Source: Phoronis australis | Lineage: Eukaryota; Phoronida; Phoronidae | Assembly: GCA_002633005.1 (NCBI GenBank) | Contig: NMRA01000553.1 | Span: forward strand, 148,027-212,026 | Direction of reading: 5' to 3' | DNA: 64,000 bases | Part shown: in pieces, positions 40,557-52,138 of the stretch | Layout: every line of letters begins with the position of its first letter | Position numbering within the stretch: the stretch's first letter is position 1 | Made by a program: the position numbers and the translations under genes | The notes under the pieces: generated by a model | What the model was told of the DNA's origin: nothing | Databases searched by the model: none | What the model saw: the letters and a program-made list of their open reading frames with translations, nothing else

Positions 40557-41499
40557 GCACTGAATTAGTGCCTGGTGCGCCGCCCATGTTAGGGGAAGGA
40601 GGTGACACAGTAGTAGGGCATGTCCAAACGTCAATGTTAGTCGCGGCCTGTAAATTTTCTTCTTCAGCTATATGGCACATGTAGAGTTGTACCCCCAGAA
40701 AATGGACGCAAAAATGGACACAAGCTAGGTAGCGTAAAATCCGTTAGTTTGGACATTACTCTTACGTCACGTTTTTCATTATTTAGTATTCCGCTTTTCA
40801 TTTGTTTAGAACACGAGCACAAAATAGTAGTTGTGAAGGTTTTAATCACCCGTGTGGGTTTATTGCACTGCAGAAGCTAACGTACCTCAGGCCCGTAGGA
40901 AGGAAAAAATATTGGGGGGGGGGGCACACAAACCAATTTGACCTAGCCAAATTACCCCCTTGCTATCGTCACACCCCCTATCCCGCCGTTCTCTGGATGT
41001 CACCATATTTGTACCGAACCCTACCCCTACGTCCCCCATAGGTGAGGGTAATACCGGGGATTCAGTCATCATTATTTAAGTAACCGTGAACCAAAAAAGA
41101 TTCACGGAGAGTAAGACTGGGTCGAGGCCCCGAGCGCACTGACAGGTAGCTCAGTGGATGCTGCCTGAAGTAACTATACTTGGGTAGAAGGTCAAGGTTC
41201 CTTTCATTATGGTCCAGTTTCGGGAAAACTTCATTTTATTATGGCCATTCTTTGAAGTAATCTTTGGAAAGGTGAGGTCCCGAGGTGCCTGGTATGAGTG
41301 CTTTTGTGGCCGTTTCAGAAACCCTTGATGAAAAACAGCCGGTAGTCCAGTTTCTGGTTGTTGGGAAAATGATACAGAGTGTGTCTCAAAAATTTACACA
41401 CTTCAACGTCTGGAGTTCAAATTCAGTTCCTGTGGGTAACTGAGATTCTAAGCTGGCCTACTGCATGGTTGCAACTTACGTGGATGTGCCTGTCATGAC

Positions 41500-41735
41500 G
41501 TGCTCCGTGCATGCGCGCACCTGAGGGGGCTCGAGGGGCAAAGTGGGCAAAGAGGTCCGCCTCAAAAAATCAAAAAGTCCGCAAAAACGAGACAAAAGTC
41601 CACTAAAGAGGCAGAATTCGGCGTATGCACAATTCATAGCCCAGAACGAACCCCGTATTCGTTTTTTACTTAGTAAAAGGTCCACATCCTCAAAAATTCG
41701 AGCCCCCCAAAATTTCAGGCATGGTGCGCACATGC
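41500..41735. mobile_element. Diverged relative of the nested MITE
   Basis: It shares GCGCGCAC-TGAG-GGGCTCGAGGGG and the later stretch with GAACAAACCCCGT and AAAAATTCGAGCCCC with 44930-45040. The terminal inverted repeats are not preserved. Confidence 0.6.
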
Positions 41736-44700
41736 CGTGTGTGTATTATGCATGGTAAATGCAAGCAAACGATTCAGTTTTGAAGAACAAAAATTCATTG
41801 CGCAATACCACTGGAAACTAAAAACATCAAGGAAGTTCAAAGACAAGCTTTCCAAGTTGATGACCAGTAAGTTTGATTTTATACGCACGTAAACATCGTT
41901 TTCGATTTACGGTTTGTAAACTTAAGTCCAGTAATCTAGTTCCTAAGCCAGTAAACAATTTATTATCATTTGAATTGTGAGAACATTTTAAGACACATTG
42001 TTGAGCTGTCCGAAATTCATCAATTTCCTTGAGACTTTTTTCAGATAGACAAAAATAGTTTAGTGAACTTTTATATTTGGGGATCTGATGATAGATCGAA
42101 CTTTCCAATGGCCTCCTGCAATTAGATTCATTGAAGTATTGTCATTTCTTACAAGATTAGCTTCTAATTGTCAAAAATCATCTCTCATTCAATCCACTTT
42201 CGTAGACACATAAACATGTTAATCAGAAACCAACATTCAAATCCATGAGCAATGCGTTTACCTTGATTTAATTACTTAAATGCTTTTTGATCCCTTGTCA
42301 GTGACTTTAAACAACAAATCTTGTAGCGAAGTCAAAAAGCAATGCATTTATTGTCATTTGAATTGTGAGTAAATTTTTTTGGGAAGTATTATTTTAGATA
42401 GGCAAAAAGCATCCAAGTGCACTTTACTATTTGGGGGATCGGATTATAGTTTTTCCATATTCAGGCTTCAACTAAATTCCCTGAATCGTCATCATTTCTT
42501 TAAAGATTAGCTTCTAATTTAAAAAATCACCTATTACCTGTCGGTTCTCGTAGATACATAAACATGTAAATCAGAAACCAACGAATTTGTTGACCAAAGC
42601 GGAAATCAATGTTATAAGCAATTTCCGCAGGCATGTTCGCAGATTTTTGACGGGTAACCGGGGGAAATGGGAAATTGGGCTTTCATAGTAAGGTGTATTT
42701 TTGCTCTTTCCGAGGTACCTATAACGGTTCACGAATTTAACTTGACATCAAAAAATACATTTGTTTATTCTTTTTTTGTTATTGCGACTATTTGGGTACA
42801 CCCGTTCGACACGGTCACCCCAATGGTAGCCTCGACAGCAGTGTTTTCCAAATGTGGGAATTCCTTACAAACAACTCAAAGTAACCATCTTCAAAAGAGA
42901 TACTGTTCTTGTGATAATATCGGAAACAGTAACATTATTTTATACATAACCATCGGAAATAGTTCTTTTGTGTAATTAACAAACAGAGGTCTCCACGTTC
43001 TTTAAAATTCCTAACTCCCTTTCGATGGCGGTCAATCCTGTTGTATTTTTTCATATTTTTGGTTGATTGGGTCGAAAGTCTTGATACTGCTGTGCTGTGC
43101 ACAAATGTTTTGTGTTTTTGATGAATTTCGAATCACAACTTCCCTCGTGAATACTTGGCAGTGTCGGATTTACATGTACAGAGGAACAAAGGGACATTTC
43201 TCCTAACTGCTCCACCGAGAGAGGGTCCCATCTGAAATAGGACACATTAATTATGAAAAGCTAAATATCATTAAGCTTGGAAAAGAGTGACAATTATTCA
43301 TTCCACTGTCGTGTGGTCAGACGACGGTGCAGGAAGTGAACTTGTTCAACATGAAATTTGGTTGCACGATTTCACAAAAAAACAGGAAAATAGACGCAAT
43401 CGATTCCAACATTGGGTCCTCTCTCCGTAAGCGTTGTCAATAGAAAACAAAAAAAATGTGGCCACTTTAATGTCATCAATAAGCTCCTTCAGACGTGGGC
43501 CCCTCTGTGTGAAAATATCTATATTTTCAAAAATCAAGAAATGTGCAGCAATTGATTATATCTGTCAAGTCATCGTTTTTTCTCAAGAGATATACAATTC
43601 GAAAAAAGCGACAGTTGTCTACGTTATCCCTTGCCAGAGAGGGGCCTCTGGAAAAATATGGGTTTGCAGTCGCAAAATTGACTTACTGAATTCAAAAATC
43701 CAGTAAATTAATACGCTCCGCAAAAGCTTCGCTTTACAAATTTTGTCGATTTTTCTAAATATATGCACGAAACATTACGTTCACGTTTCCAAGTGCATTT
43801 AGACTACCTGTGCTGCGAAAGCGGAGATCCGAACAACAATGTCCTGGCCGGTCCTCAAAAGATAAACCATGCACTGATGCAGAGTTGTTAAATGTTCTCT
43901 TGAGTTTTCCACCCCGGCCAACCCGCGATCGAGAACGACCGGAAAGCGATCGAGAACGAAACCGGTTGCGAGAAGCGAAGCCAGGCAAGGTGAGTAAATT
44001 TGATGAATTTACGTTGTTTTTACTTCCAATGTGAAAACAGAGACATGAGTTCAAGGCGTAACACAATGAGGAAGGGCAGGTAGAGGTTTAGGCTGGTGTC
44101 TGTTCCAATTATTGGAGATAAGTTACGTTGAACGAGACATGGCCTGAGTCAAAGGTGATTCGTATGTCATTTTGGCAAATTGCGTTTATTTTTGGCACTA
44201 AATCAATAAATTGACCATGAAGTTATGAAGAAGTGACTTGTGAAAATATAACACAACGCTTGTTTTTCGTAGTTTTGCCAGGATCTCTAATTTTTCGACA
44301 CTTTTCTGTTGAAAGATGCGATCGAGAACGCAAAGATAAGCGATCGGAAACGTAAATTTTTGTTTTGTTTATGCGACCGAGAACGCATCGCGGTGTACCG
44401 AACAGTTATGAACTTTTCACTTATAAAACGTGAAAAGGGTTACAAAATAAATGTGGTGCAATGAATTAATCACATTTTGAGTCATTACTGTTACTTTAGG
44501 TTCCAAACTAAACAATACCATAGCATTACCATTAAATTAAAATGAGCGACTACATGTACAGCAAGCCCTATTTTAATTATACATGTTTTCACAAATGAAT
44601 TTATTTTCATTTCAGGAAACACGTTCACTGTAATTATTGTGAGGCGAGATTCAACCAACAGATTAATCAGGGGGTGAAAGCACACCCCACCAGGGTTTTG

Positions 44701-44825
44701 AAATACAGACATATACTTTCAGACGAAACCAAGTGGAACAAGGGTTTCTAAACTAAGATTCACCCAGCAATTGTCTCATGTGGCGTGTAAGCCAGGAGTA
44801 AACAAATTGTTGATGCAGATGAAAG

Positions 44826-45133
44826 CAGTGGCGGATTTAGGAGGCGGGATGGCACGAGGGCCATGCCCCCTAAAATTCTCCCAGATACCATTTGGCAGTC
44901 CGGGGTGCGAATTGCCGACTAGCATATGCGCGCACTCAAGTGGGCTCGAGGGGTTAATGTGCAATTCATAGGCCTTGAACAAACCCCGTGTACCTTTTTA
45001 GTAATAAGGTCCACAAACCCAAAAATTCGAGGCCCCTGCATCCCTACATTTTAGGCTGGGCGCGCGCATGTGGCAAAATTCTGACTATTCCTGTGTCCTG
45101 CACCCCCAACTCAAAATCCTGGATCCGCCCCTG
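44826..45133. mobile_element. 308-bp MITE, nested, with GAAAG target-site duplication
   Basis: The ends CAGTGGCGGATTTAGGA and (inverted) CAGGGGCGGATCCAGGA face each other. GAAAG lies directly outside both ends (44821-44825 and 45134-45138). It is inserted within the 43912-47273 element and is therefore younger. Confidence 0.88.
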
Positions 45134-46149
45134 GAAAGCGAGTGCCGAATCTTCTTGCAAGATTGTGACAGCAAAAGAAAAATAAAACAAATACGCTAGT
45201 GAAGTTAAAGAATGATGATAATCGTGCCTGTGGGTAGCGAGAAGAGCGCGGCAACACCATTCGTGAGGTGATTCAAAGATTACCGCTCGTGAACGTCTGG
45301 GATTTAAAAAAATGCCAGAAATAGTGCTGTTTTGATGATAAAACGGGTGATATTTTGTTGGATGTTTTACTGATATTATCGATACAGAGATGAAAAGATT
45401 GACTTGTGGCACGTGTGTGGCTTGAATACACAACATACATGTATGTTTGACTCTTTTGTTTTGTAGTATTGGTCCTGAGTGCATCTTCCGCAGTTCACGA
45501 TCTCCAGTTTAACGTGACATTGAAAAAGAGTGAGACGACATATAATACACCTACTATATTGTGATTTTCTCAAAAACGTAGTTAAAATATTGTCTTTAAC
45601 ATCACTTCAAGACACAATGTAGTGATTACACAGGAAATCAACAACAATATTAAAGTAATTATATAATAATATTAATCTTTTATCACACATACCTCAAAAT
45701 TGGTCATACGGAAAAAAGATATAAAACATTGCTTTAGGGAAATCAACATAACACATCCAGTGTACATTTCATTATTTTTGGAATTTATTAGACTAAATCA
45801 TCACTGAATCATAGAAAATCTATTTCGGACAGGTTCATAGTATAGAATTCTCTCACAGGGAATCAACAACAATATGAAAACAGTTTCTACAGTTATGGCA
45901 GACATATAGTTTTCTTTTAAAATACTAATAGGTCATAACAATTGTATGTAAGAATCACCCAATGACACATAGAGTGGCCATTTAAATGTACTCAAACACA
46001 ACAAAAATGCACTGGTTCTGTTAAAGATGCTGCTGAAATAACACAAATAGGAAAAAGGTTCAAAACAAAACGTCAAAATACTATCACATCAGACAACTAC
46101 TAACCATAAACTCTGTAAATCTGAATAAAGTTTCGTGACTTAACAACTT

Positions 46150-46480
46150 TCACTACTGGACTGAATAATTTTATTCATGGTGATTCTGATTCTCATGTCT
46201 GTAGAAGGAGGCATACTCTTTGCATGACACATTCACAACTTCCAACAAGGAGTGGCCTCAGGCTTACTCTTTCTGTGAAACATTGATCGCAGATATGGCA
46301 CCGCACTGAAACAACTTGGTTCCTGAGCACTATGCTTAATATTGTGTTTTCTTATGCCGTAAAAAAATCTTGCTCCATGCAACACGGGGCTGGTAAAGCT
46401 CTTGCGTGCAGCTAGTGAGTGACACTGTGTTTTATTGTCATGTGGTTATACAAAAAAGGTTTCTTCCTGAACGAAGCTCC
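46150..46480 (-). pseudogene. Possible C2H2 zinc-finger relic
   Basis: On the minus strand, short broken frames read CHICDQCFTE and, in another frame, SCKEYASFYRHENQNHH, with C-x2-C and H-x4-H spacing like C2H2 fingers. Several frameshifts and stops separate them. The call is weak. Confidence 0.25.
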
Positions 46481-47570
46481 ACAACATATATGCATACACA
46501 GCCCTTTGTCAAATGCAGCAGTTGTGCTACCGGTACTCTTTTTTGAAGGCGCGTATGTTAACACTCTGAAGGACTCCTCATGCGGCTACAGTTCAACTGA
46601 AAAATCAAACGCATTTAATCATATTTGTGAGGCTAAATCTCACACAGAAATCATAAAAAACGGTGAAAATATAACAAAAAATGACTTGTCAACTAATTCA
46701 TGGTATTATTCTAAAATTACTGATATATCACCGTAACCTGAACAATTATTCAGGAAAATGCAAAGAAAAAAATGTGCGTTCACGATCGCATTTTTTGCGT
46801 TCACGATCGCTATGGAGAATTAACAGCTTCGTTCCCGATCGCCGTCTCACACAAGGACCTGCTTGTATCGGTAGATAGCTCGAATTGTTTCACAAATTAT
46901 AACTAACAAAGGTGTCAGCAGGGAAGATTTAACTATAAGCGTCACACGTGTCATCTGAAGAACCCAGGAATTGCTAATAACAAGTAGAAATTGACGAATT
47001 TACGAGACGCAAGTCATTTTACCGAAAGCCATTGCATTCTGCGGTCTCTATTTCAAAAAATAGCAAAAGCCAAGTATTATTTCAGATCCACAACAAAGGC
47101 TAAAAGCTCTGACGCTTTTCGGTGTGTCGCATTGGAAACAAAGTAGCCTCTATTTAAGAAGAAAATGACACTTTTAAAGACTAACCGGGTACTTCACTGT
47201 CGTCTGACATTTTTGGTGTAAAGTCTCGTTCTCGATCGCCTTCCGGGCGTTCTTGATCGCGGGTGGGTCGGGGTTTTTTTCTCTCTTATCCGCATTTAGC
47301 TGTCTTTCTTTTCTCGACTGTCCCCGCCCAGGGCGTAAGTCGGTTGCCACGATTAACCCTGACGCTTGAAAATTTTTTTGGGGACCCGTGCCACCCCGGC
47401 CCCCCTCCCGCTTCCGGCGACCCTGTACCTAAGTAGTCAATCTGCCTAGACTTCAACGGGGAATTACGATACTTATCAGCCAGTGGGCTTATATGAGTTA
47501 TCAGCCCCAGGGCTGATAAGAAAAAGTAGTCAGTCTTATAATACCCAGGTATTCTACCATAAAATCATTG

Positions 47571-50500
47571 CACGAGCATCGCATCTTACACACGAACCAC
47601 CAGCGCACCTATGAATCATGCACACATGTATGGATGAATGAATAATGCATACGAACACAAAATCATACACAGGAGCATCGTACGGCTATTCGGAAAATTT
47701 ACATTAACTAGAGGGCGCGCGTGTACTAGTGGTGATAGATTAACAGCCTCGATTTCGCGAGCCCATTAAATACACGGTGAAATGGCTTGTAGGCGTGCCA
47801 ACTGAATTTGAGATTGCGTGAAAAGGATGCTTCTATGAGAGAAAGTAAGCACGACCTTACACAAAGGTAAGGTTTGTGATTATTTTAACAATTATTCCAT
47901 GTTTATTCTACTGATGTCTGTTAACTGATATACTCGCCGATGTCGACTTCACGGCAGTCGCCAGTCGAGTTAATCTTTGTTGTGATGCGTGTTACGATAC
48001 TTGACGTAGCACTCGGGATGTTTTTGTACATCAAAGCAGTATTATTGTTTGGAATGATTTCTAACAGGTTTATCAGTGACAGTTACATCAATGAGTGCTG
48101 AATGTTTAACTCGATATTGGTTAGTGAGATTACAATCCAAGCCCAATGCCATAGCAAAGGATATGTAAATATACATTAGACTATTTGTTTACTCCCTATC
48201 CTGTGTCTTCCGGAAATTTATAACGCGTTGAAATGAAAATCTATCATGCCTGTTTTCACGTGACCTTTGGTTTTTAGGTTTGAAGGCTTGTACCGTGCAG
48301 AGGAGATATGCATCGCTTCTGCATAGACCCTGAATGGACAAAAATTGGTTTTAAGCAGTTGACTGCAGCTAACCAGCAAGATCTTCCTATCCCGTGTAGA
48401 TCTGTTGTTAAAGCCTAGTTTCTTCATCGGAGACAACGAACAAGCTTTGTTACTCCGGCCCACAGCATTTCCACACACCATTAGTGTTGCATGTCAGTGG
48501 CCCTGGTGAAATGTGAATCGCAGTACGAAGTTACCATAAGACAATGTGTTGTTTGTATATGAAGAGGAACTATATCTGATTGCTACACAAGTCAGCCTCG
48601 TTGGTGAGGATGGCCTTTCATAGGCAATAAGTCATGTGTGGACAATAGTTTATTTCCTTTCCTGGAAGAAACATGCTGGCTTGAAGCTAAAAAAGACGTA
48701 GTGACACTCTGGTCTAGTTCAGGGTCAGATTTTGGGCACAAAACGAGTCAAGTGATATGCTGTTGTGTTTACCTTCAATGATGTAATTGAGGGTGAATGA
48801 GGTTACCTGGAGGAAAGTCACGTGGACCTTTTTTACAAGCGCTTCTACAGGCTATTGAAACTAGATCTCTGTGAAATGAAAACCAAAAGGATCTGGTATA
48901 AATACCTGTCCCTTCTCACTGAGTGACATTAACGTTTCCTTTCAGAAGAAAGGTTTTATGCTAATGGTAAAAACTTTTCAATTTGGTACACATTATGGGG
49001 AAATGACATTCAGTGACTGCATCGATTGTCTTATTGTCAGTAGAAAGCCCGTTAATGTTACACTTTGATGATGAATAAAATTTTCATCAACAAGCAAGAC
49101 TGTCGCTAATTATTGAAACCACAATATTTCCTCAGTTTTAAAGCCCCACACAGTGCAGTTGTGCTTCTTCTTTTTGTAAAGCTGAAATGATTAGCGATTA
49201 CGCTTGCGAATTGTCGTTTTCCTCAGTGTTGACCTCTAGAAATGTGCAGCGATCAAAAGATGAAGTATTCCCTTTGTTTGCATTGGAGTTGTTTGTGGGT
49301 GTAATTATTTTTAGAGCTTTCTTAAGAAGGCCTTTGAACAATTTTAAGTTTTTTGTTAACTTGTCCACAACAAAAGTTCCACATGCAAGAAAAGTACATA
49401 AAAACAACATTGTTAAAAACAATTGTTATTTTCCCTAGCAATGGAGTCCAAAATTAGGCATATCAAGGGCTGAATTTCTGAATTATGTTCGATTCTCTCA
49501 GGTTAATGCTGAAGGATTGCTTTGCACTTTGTCCAAAGGTAAAATAGACGGTCAGGCGGCTGGTTTCAGTCGTTTTCTCTCACCTGTAACAGAATAGCGG
49601 GAGTAATATTAACATATTATAACAGAAAACACAAGACAAAACTACTTTAGTTAGGCAGAACATACTTGACGTTTCATCTTCATGTTTATATGTAGAAACT
49701 AATAATCTTTGTACTCAAGTCTTATTTAAGATCTGAATTAAACTATGTGAAACAGGCTAAAAGTGATTTAATAATGTGTATTTTTCACGACACCTAAAAT
49801 GTGCATCTGACCTCAACAAGTAAAATTCATTCTAGGTGTTAATTTTTATTCTAATGCAATGTTATGACGTTTACTGAATAGCTTATTCATCGGTTAATTC
49901 AGTAACTAATCTGGTAGTCCTGTGGGTGGAGTCCGCCATAAAATAAGAAAGCTCACTCGTCTAGAGAATTTTATTGGACATAGCATAGCTTTGAAGAGAA
50001 CCTGTTGTGAAAGTCATCCTTGACTTCTGAGCGTCACGTACCATACACCTCTTATATTGGGCGCATTCCCACCCCTGGAGGACAATATGTGAGTATGTGC
50101 TGCTAGCCTACCCGGCATCCGAGTCCTGGGTGAGTTTCCGAAAAGAAACACTTAGTTCCATTCAATAAACCCGTTATTCAGAGGGGTAACTGGTGGGGAT
50201 AACATCACCGAACGATGTCGATAGAAACTTGATTGCTGAAAACTTACCAAGTTACGTTATGTAGTCTCCCAAAGGGGCTTCGGTATCCAGACACTATTTG
50301 TCAGTTGGTTGACCCTTTTGACCGCAATACTCCACGAATGTAGTAACCTTAGGCCTTTTGGTAATTTGTAACCACCTGTCGAAGACTTGCACCAGAGAAA
50401 ATAGCAATAATAAGGCTTTGCGCGACGACGTATTTTGATAACAATCCGTCTTTTTACCAGCTGTTTACATGCAGACAGCGACGCATGCGCAATTCAATCA

Positions 50501-50727
50501 CCATTAGTACAGCAGCGACACCGCGAGGAGAATTCTCCGAATAGCCCCATTATACGCACGAACAATTTTTCGCTAATGGTGGTTTGTGCGCATCATTTGG
50601 ATGCTCGGGCGTATGATTTGTATGTTCGTATGTGTGTTTTTGTGGGGTGTGCGCTTGATTTTTGGGTTCGTATGCATGATTCATACGCTCATAGGTGGTT
50701 CGTGCGTAAGATCCGATGCTCGAGTGC
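47571..50727. mobile_element. Foldback-like element with long inverted ends (about 3.2 kb)
   Basis: The stretch 47571-47741 and the reverse complement of 50493-50727 share, in order, CGAGCATCG-ATCTTAC-CACGAACCACC, TGAATCATGC, CATACGAAC, AAATCATAC, GGCTATTCGGA-AATT and TGTACTA-TGGTGAT. The 2.7-kb interior has no recognisable protein gene. Copy 2 has extra internal units. Confidence 0.65.
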
Positions 50728-51668
50728 CTTCTATGCTACTCTGATGCCGCTTGATAACTCCTTTATCACACTGTGATAAAGTGTGTTTGCAGGTCGCACT
50801 TAAAAAAAGTTGTCGGTGTCCCAGTACTATCGATCAATCGCTTTACCGTTTCTAGGTCATTTATTTTGAAACGAGCTGTTAACTTAGCGATATTCTACTT
50901 CTGCACGGAAGTCCCGCTACTTAAGTTGGGACGTCATTCTTTCAAAGTTTGCTGGTTAGTTGCTCTCATTTCACTCAGGCCTACATTCACCATATTCCTT
51001 ATCTTTCAGATGGCGCCACATGGTCGGAAGTATGCGTGCGCTAACACGCCATAAAATGTAAAAATTTCGTAAAATGTAACAACAGTTACATGTAAGTTTT
51101 GCAGACAACACAGACTTCGGTCCATAGACATCTTGTGACGTCTACGCTTCGGGCTCCCAGTTACGGTACCTGACCTTTAACCTAACTATGTGTTCTTGCG
51201 ATTGGTTGGTGTCATGGCGCTAGCGTCACCAAGCGATGACACACCAGGGCTTGGCTACGCAGCTACATAAACGGCAAACTACGCGACGCAGTCTCTAATT
51301 ACTCAGTAATTTTTACACTTGCAACTTGGTGTGAGCTGGTAAGACGAGATTACGTTATGCCGGGGCATAAAACTGAGTTGAGCTGACTCAAGCATACAAT
51401 ATGAACTCAAGGTTTAAATTCGTCATGTTCATATTGCACGAATCTCTCCTTCATCGACTAACGAGTTCGCAAGATTCTCGCGTCCTACGGAACGCACGCC
51501 AGGCTTTAGTCATTCAGTTTCAAAAAGCGTAGAGAGCTTTCATTGTTTCATTGATTTCTTTACTTCCTGTCTGAAAAGTGTGAGGGCATTGCATGACGCT
51601 CTATCAATGTAGGTTAGTCACTGTATGATACAAGCTTTAATTGGATCAAAATGTAAGACCTAAACTAA
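50728..51668. other. Intergenic, upstream of TREX gene 2
   Basis: No gene or clear repeat recognised. If TREX gene 2 has a non-coding first exon like gene 1, it may be here, but no donor stands out. Confidence 0.4.
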
Positions 51669-52138
51669 ACTTCCTATTTCCAGCTATTGGCCTTTTGTGT
51701 GCTACTCTCGACGTAACCATGGAAACAACGTTTGCCAGGAAAAACCAACAGCGGCATATATCCACTTTTGTTTTCTTCGACTTAAAGTCCTTGTGGCCGC
51801 ACCGAGGCGAACAGAACAAAATCACAGAGCTGAGCATGGTGGCCGTAGACATGCGAGTTTTGATTTTGCGATAGGCATAAAAATCGCTTATCTTTAACAA
51901 GTAACTTCCTATTTCCAGCTATTGGCCTTTTGTGTGCTACTCTCGTCGTAACCATGGAAACAACGTTTGCCAGGAAAAACCAACAGCGGCATATATCCAC
52001 TTTTGTTTTCTTCGACTTAAAGTCCTTGTGGCCGCACCGAGGCGAACAGAACAAAATCACGGAGCTGAGCATGGTGGCCGTAGACGGGCGAGAAGTGATT
52101 TTGCGATAGGCATAAAAATCGCTTATCTTTAACAAGTG
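51669..52138 (+). repeat. Tandem duplication of TREX gene 2 first exon (2 x 235 bp)
   Basis: 51669-51903 and 51904-52138 differ at only a few bases. Each includes the acceptor-like TTCCTATTTCCAG, the ATG and the whole first-exon homology. The differences cluster exactly at the expected donor. Confidence 0.93.

Larger units (their letters stand above)
39651..43911. other. Intergenic, repeat-rich region
   Basis: It contains a perfect hairpin at 40524-40556 and a MITE-like end at 40890 (AGGCCCGTAGGAAGGAAAAA plus G run). A tRNA-like stretch at about 41150-41215 (box A-like TAGCTCAGTGG, weak box B) may be a SINE. A repeat at 41500-41735 is related to the MITE at 44826. No protein-coding gene recognised. 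Confidence 0.5.
43912..47273. mobile_element. Inverted-repeat element with GCGATCGAGAACG end motifs (3.36 kb)
   Basis: The left end 43912-43968 and the reverse complement of 47224-47273 share CCCCG-C-ACCCGCGATC-AGAACG and CCGGAA-GCGATCGAGAACG with few mismatches. Additional subterminal copies of the motif occur in direct orientation at the left (44320, 44346, 44380) and inverted at the right (46779-46843). No transposase is visible. A degenerate zinc-finger-like stretch (46150-46480, minus) is the only protein-like trace. Likely a non-autonomous DNA transposon. Confidence 0.75.

Noticed and set aside
49061-49090. Short hairpin GATGAATAAAATTTTCATC as a microRNA candidate
   Set aside because: The stem is only 7-8 bp and there is no extended pairing.
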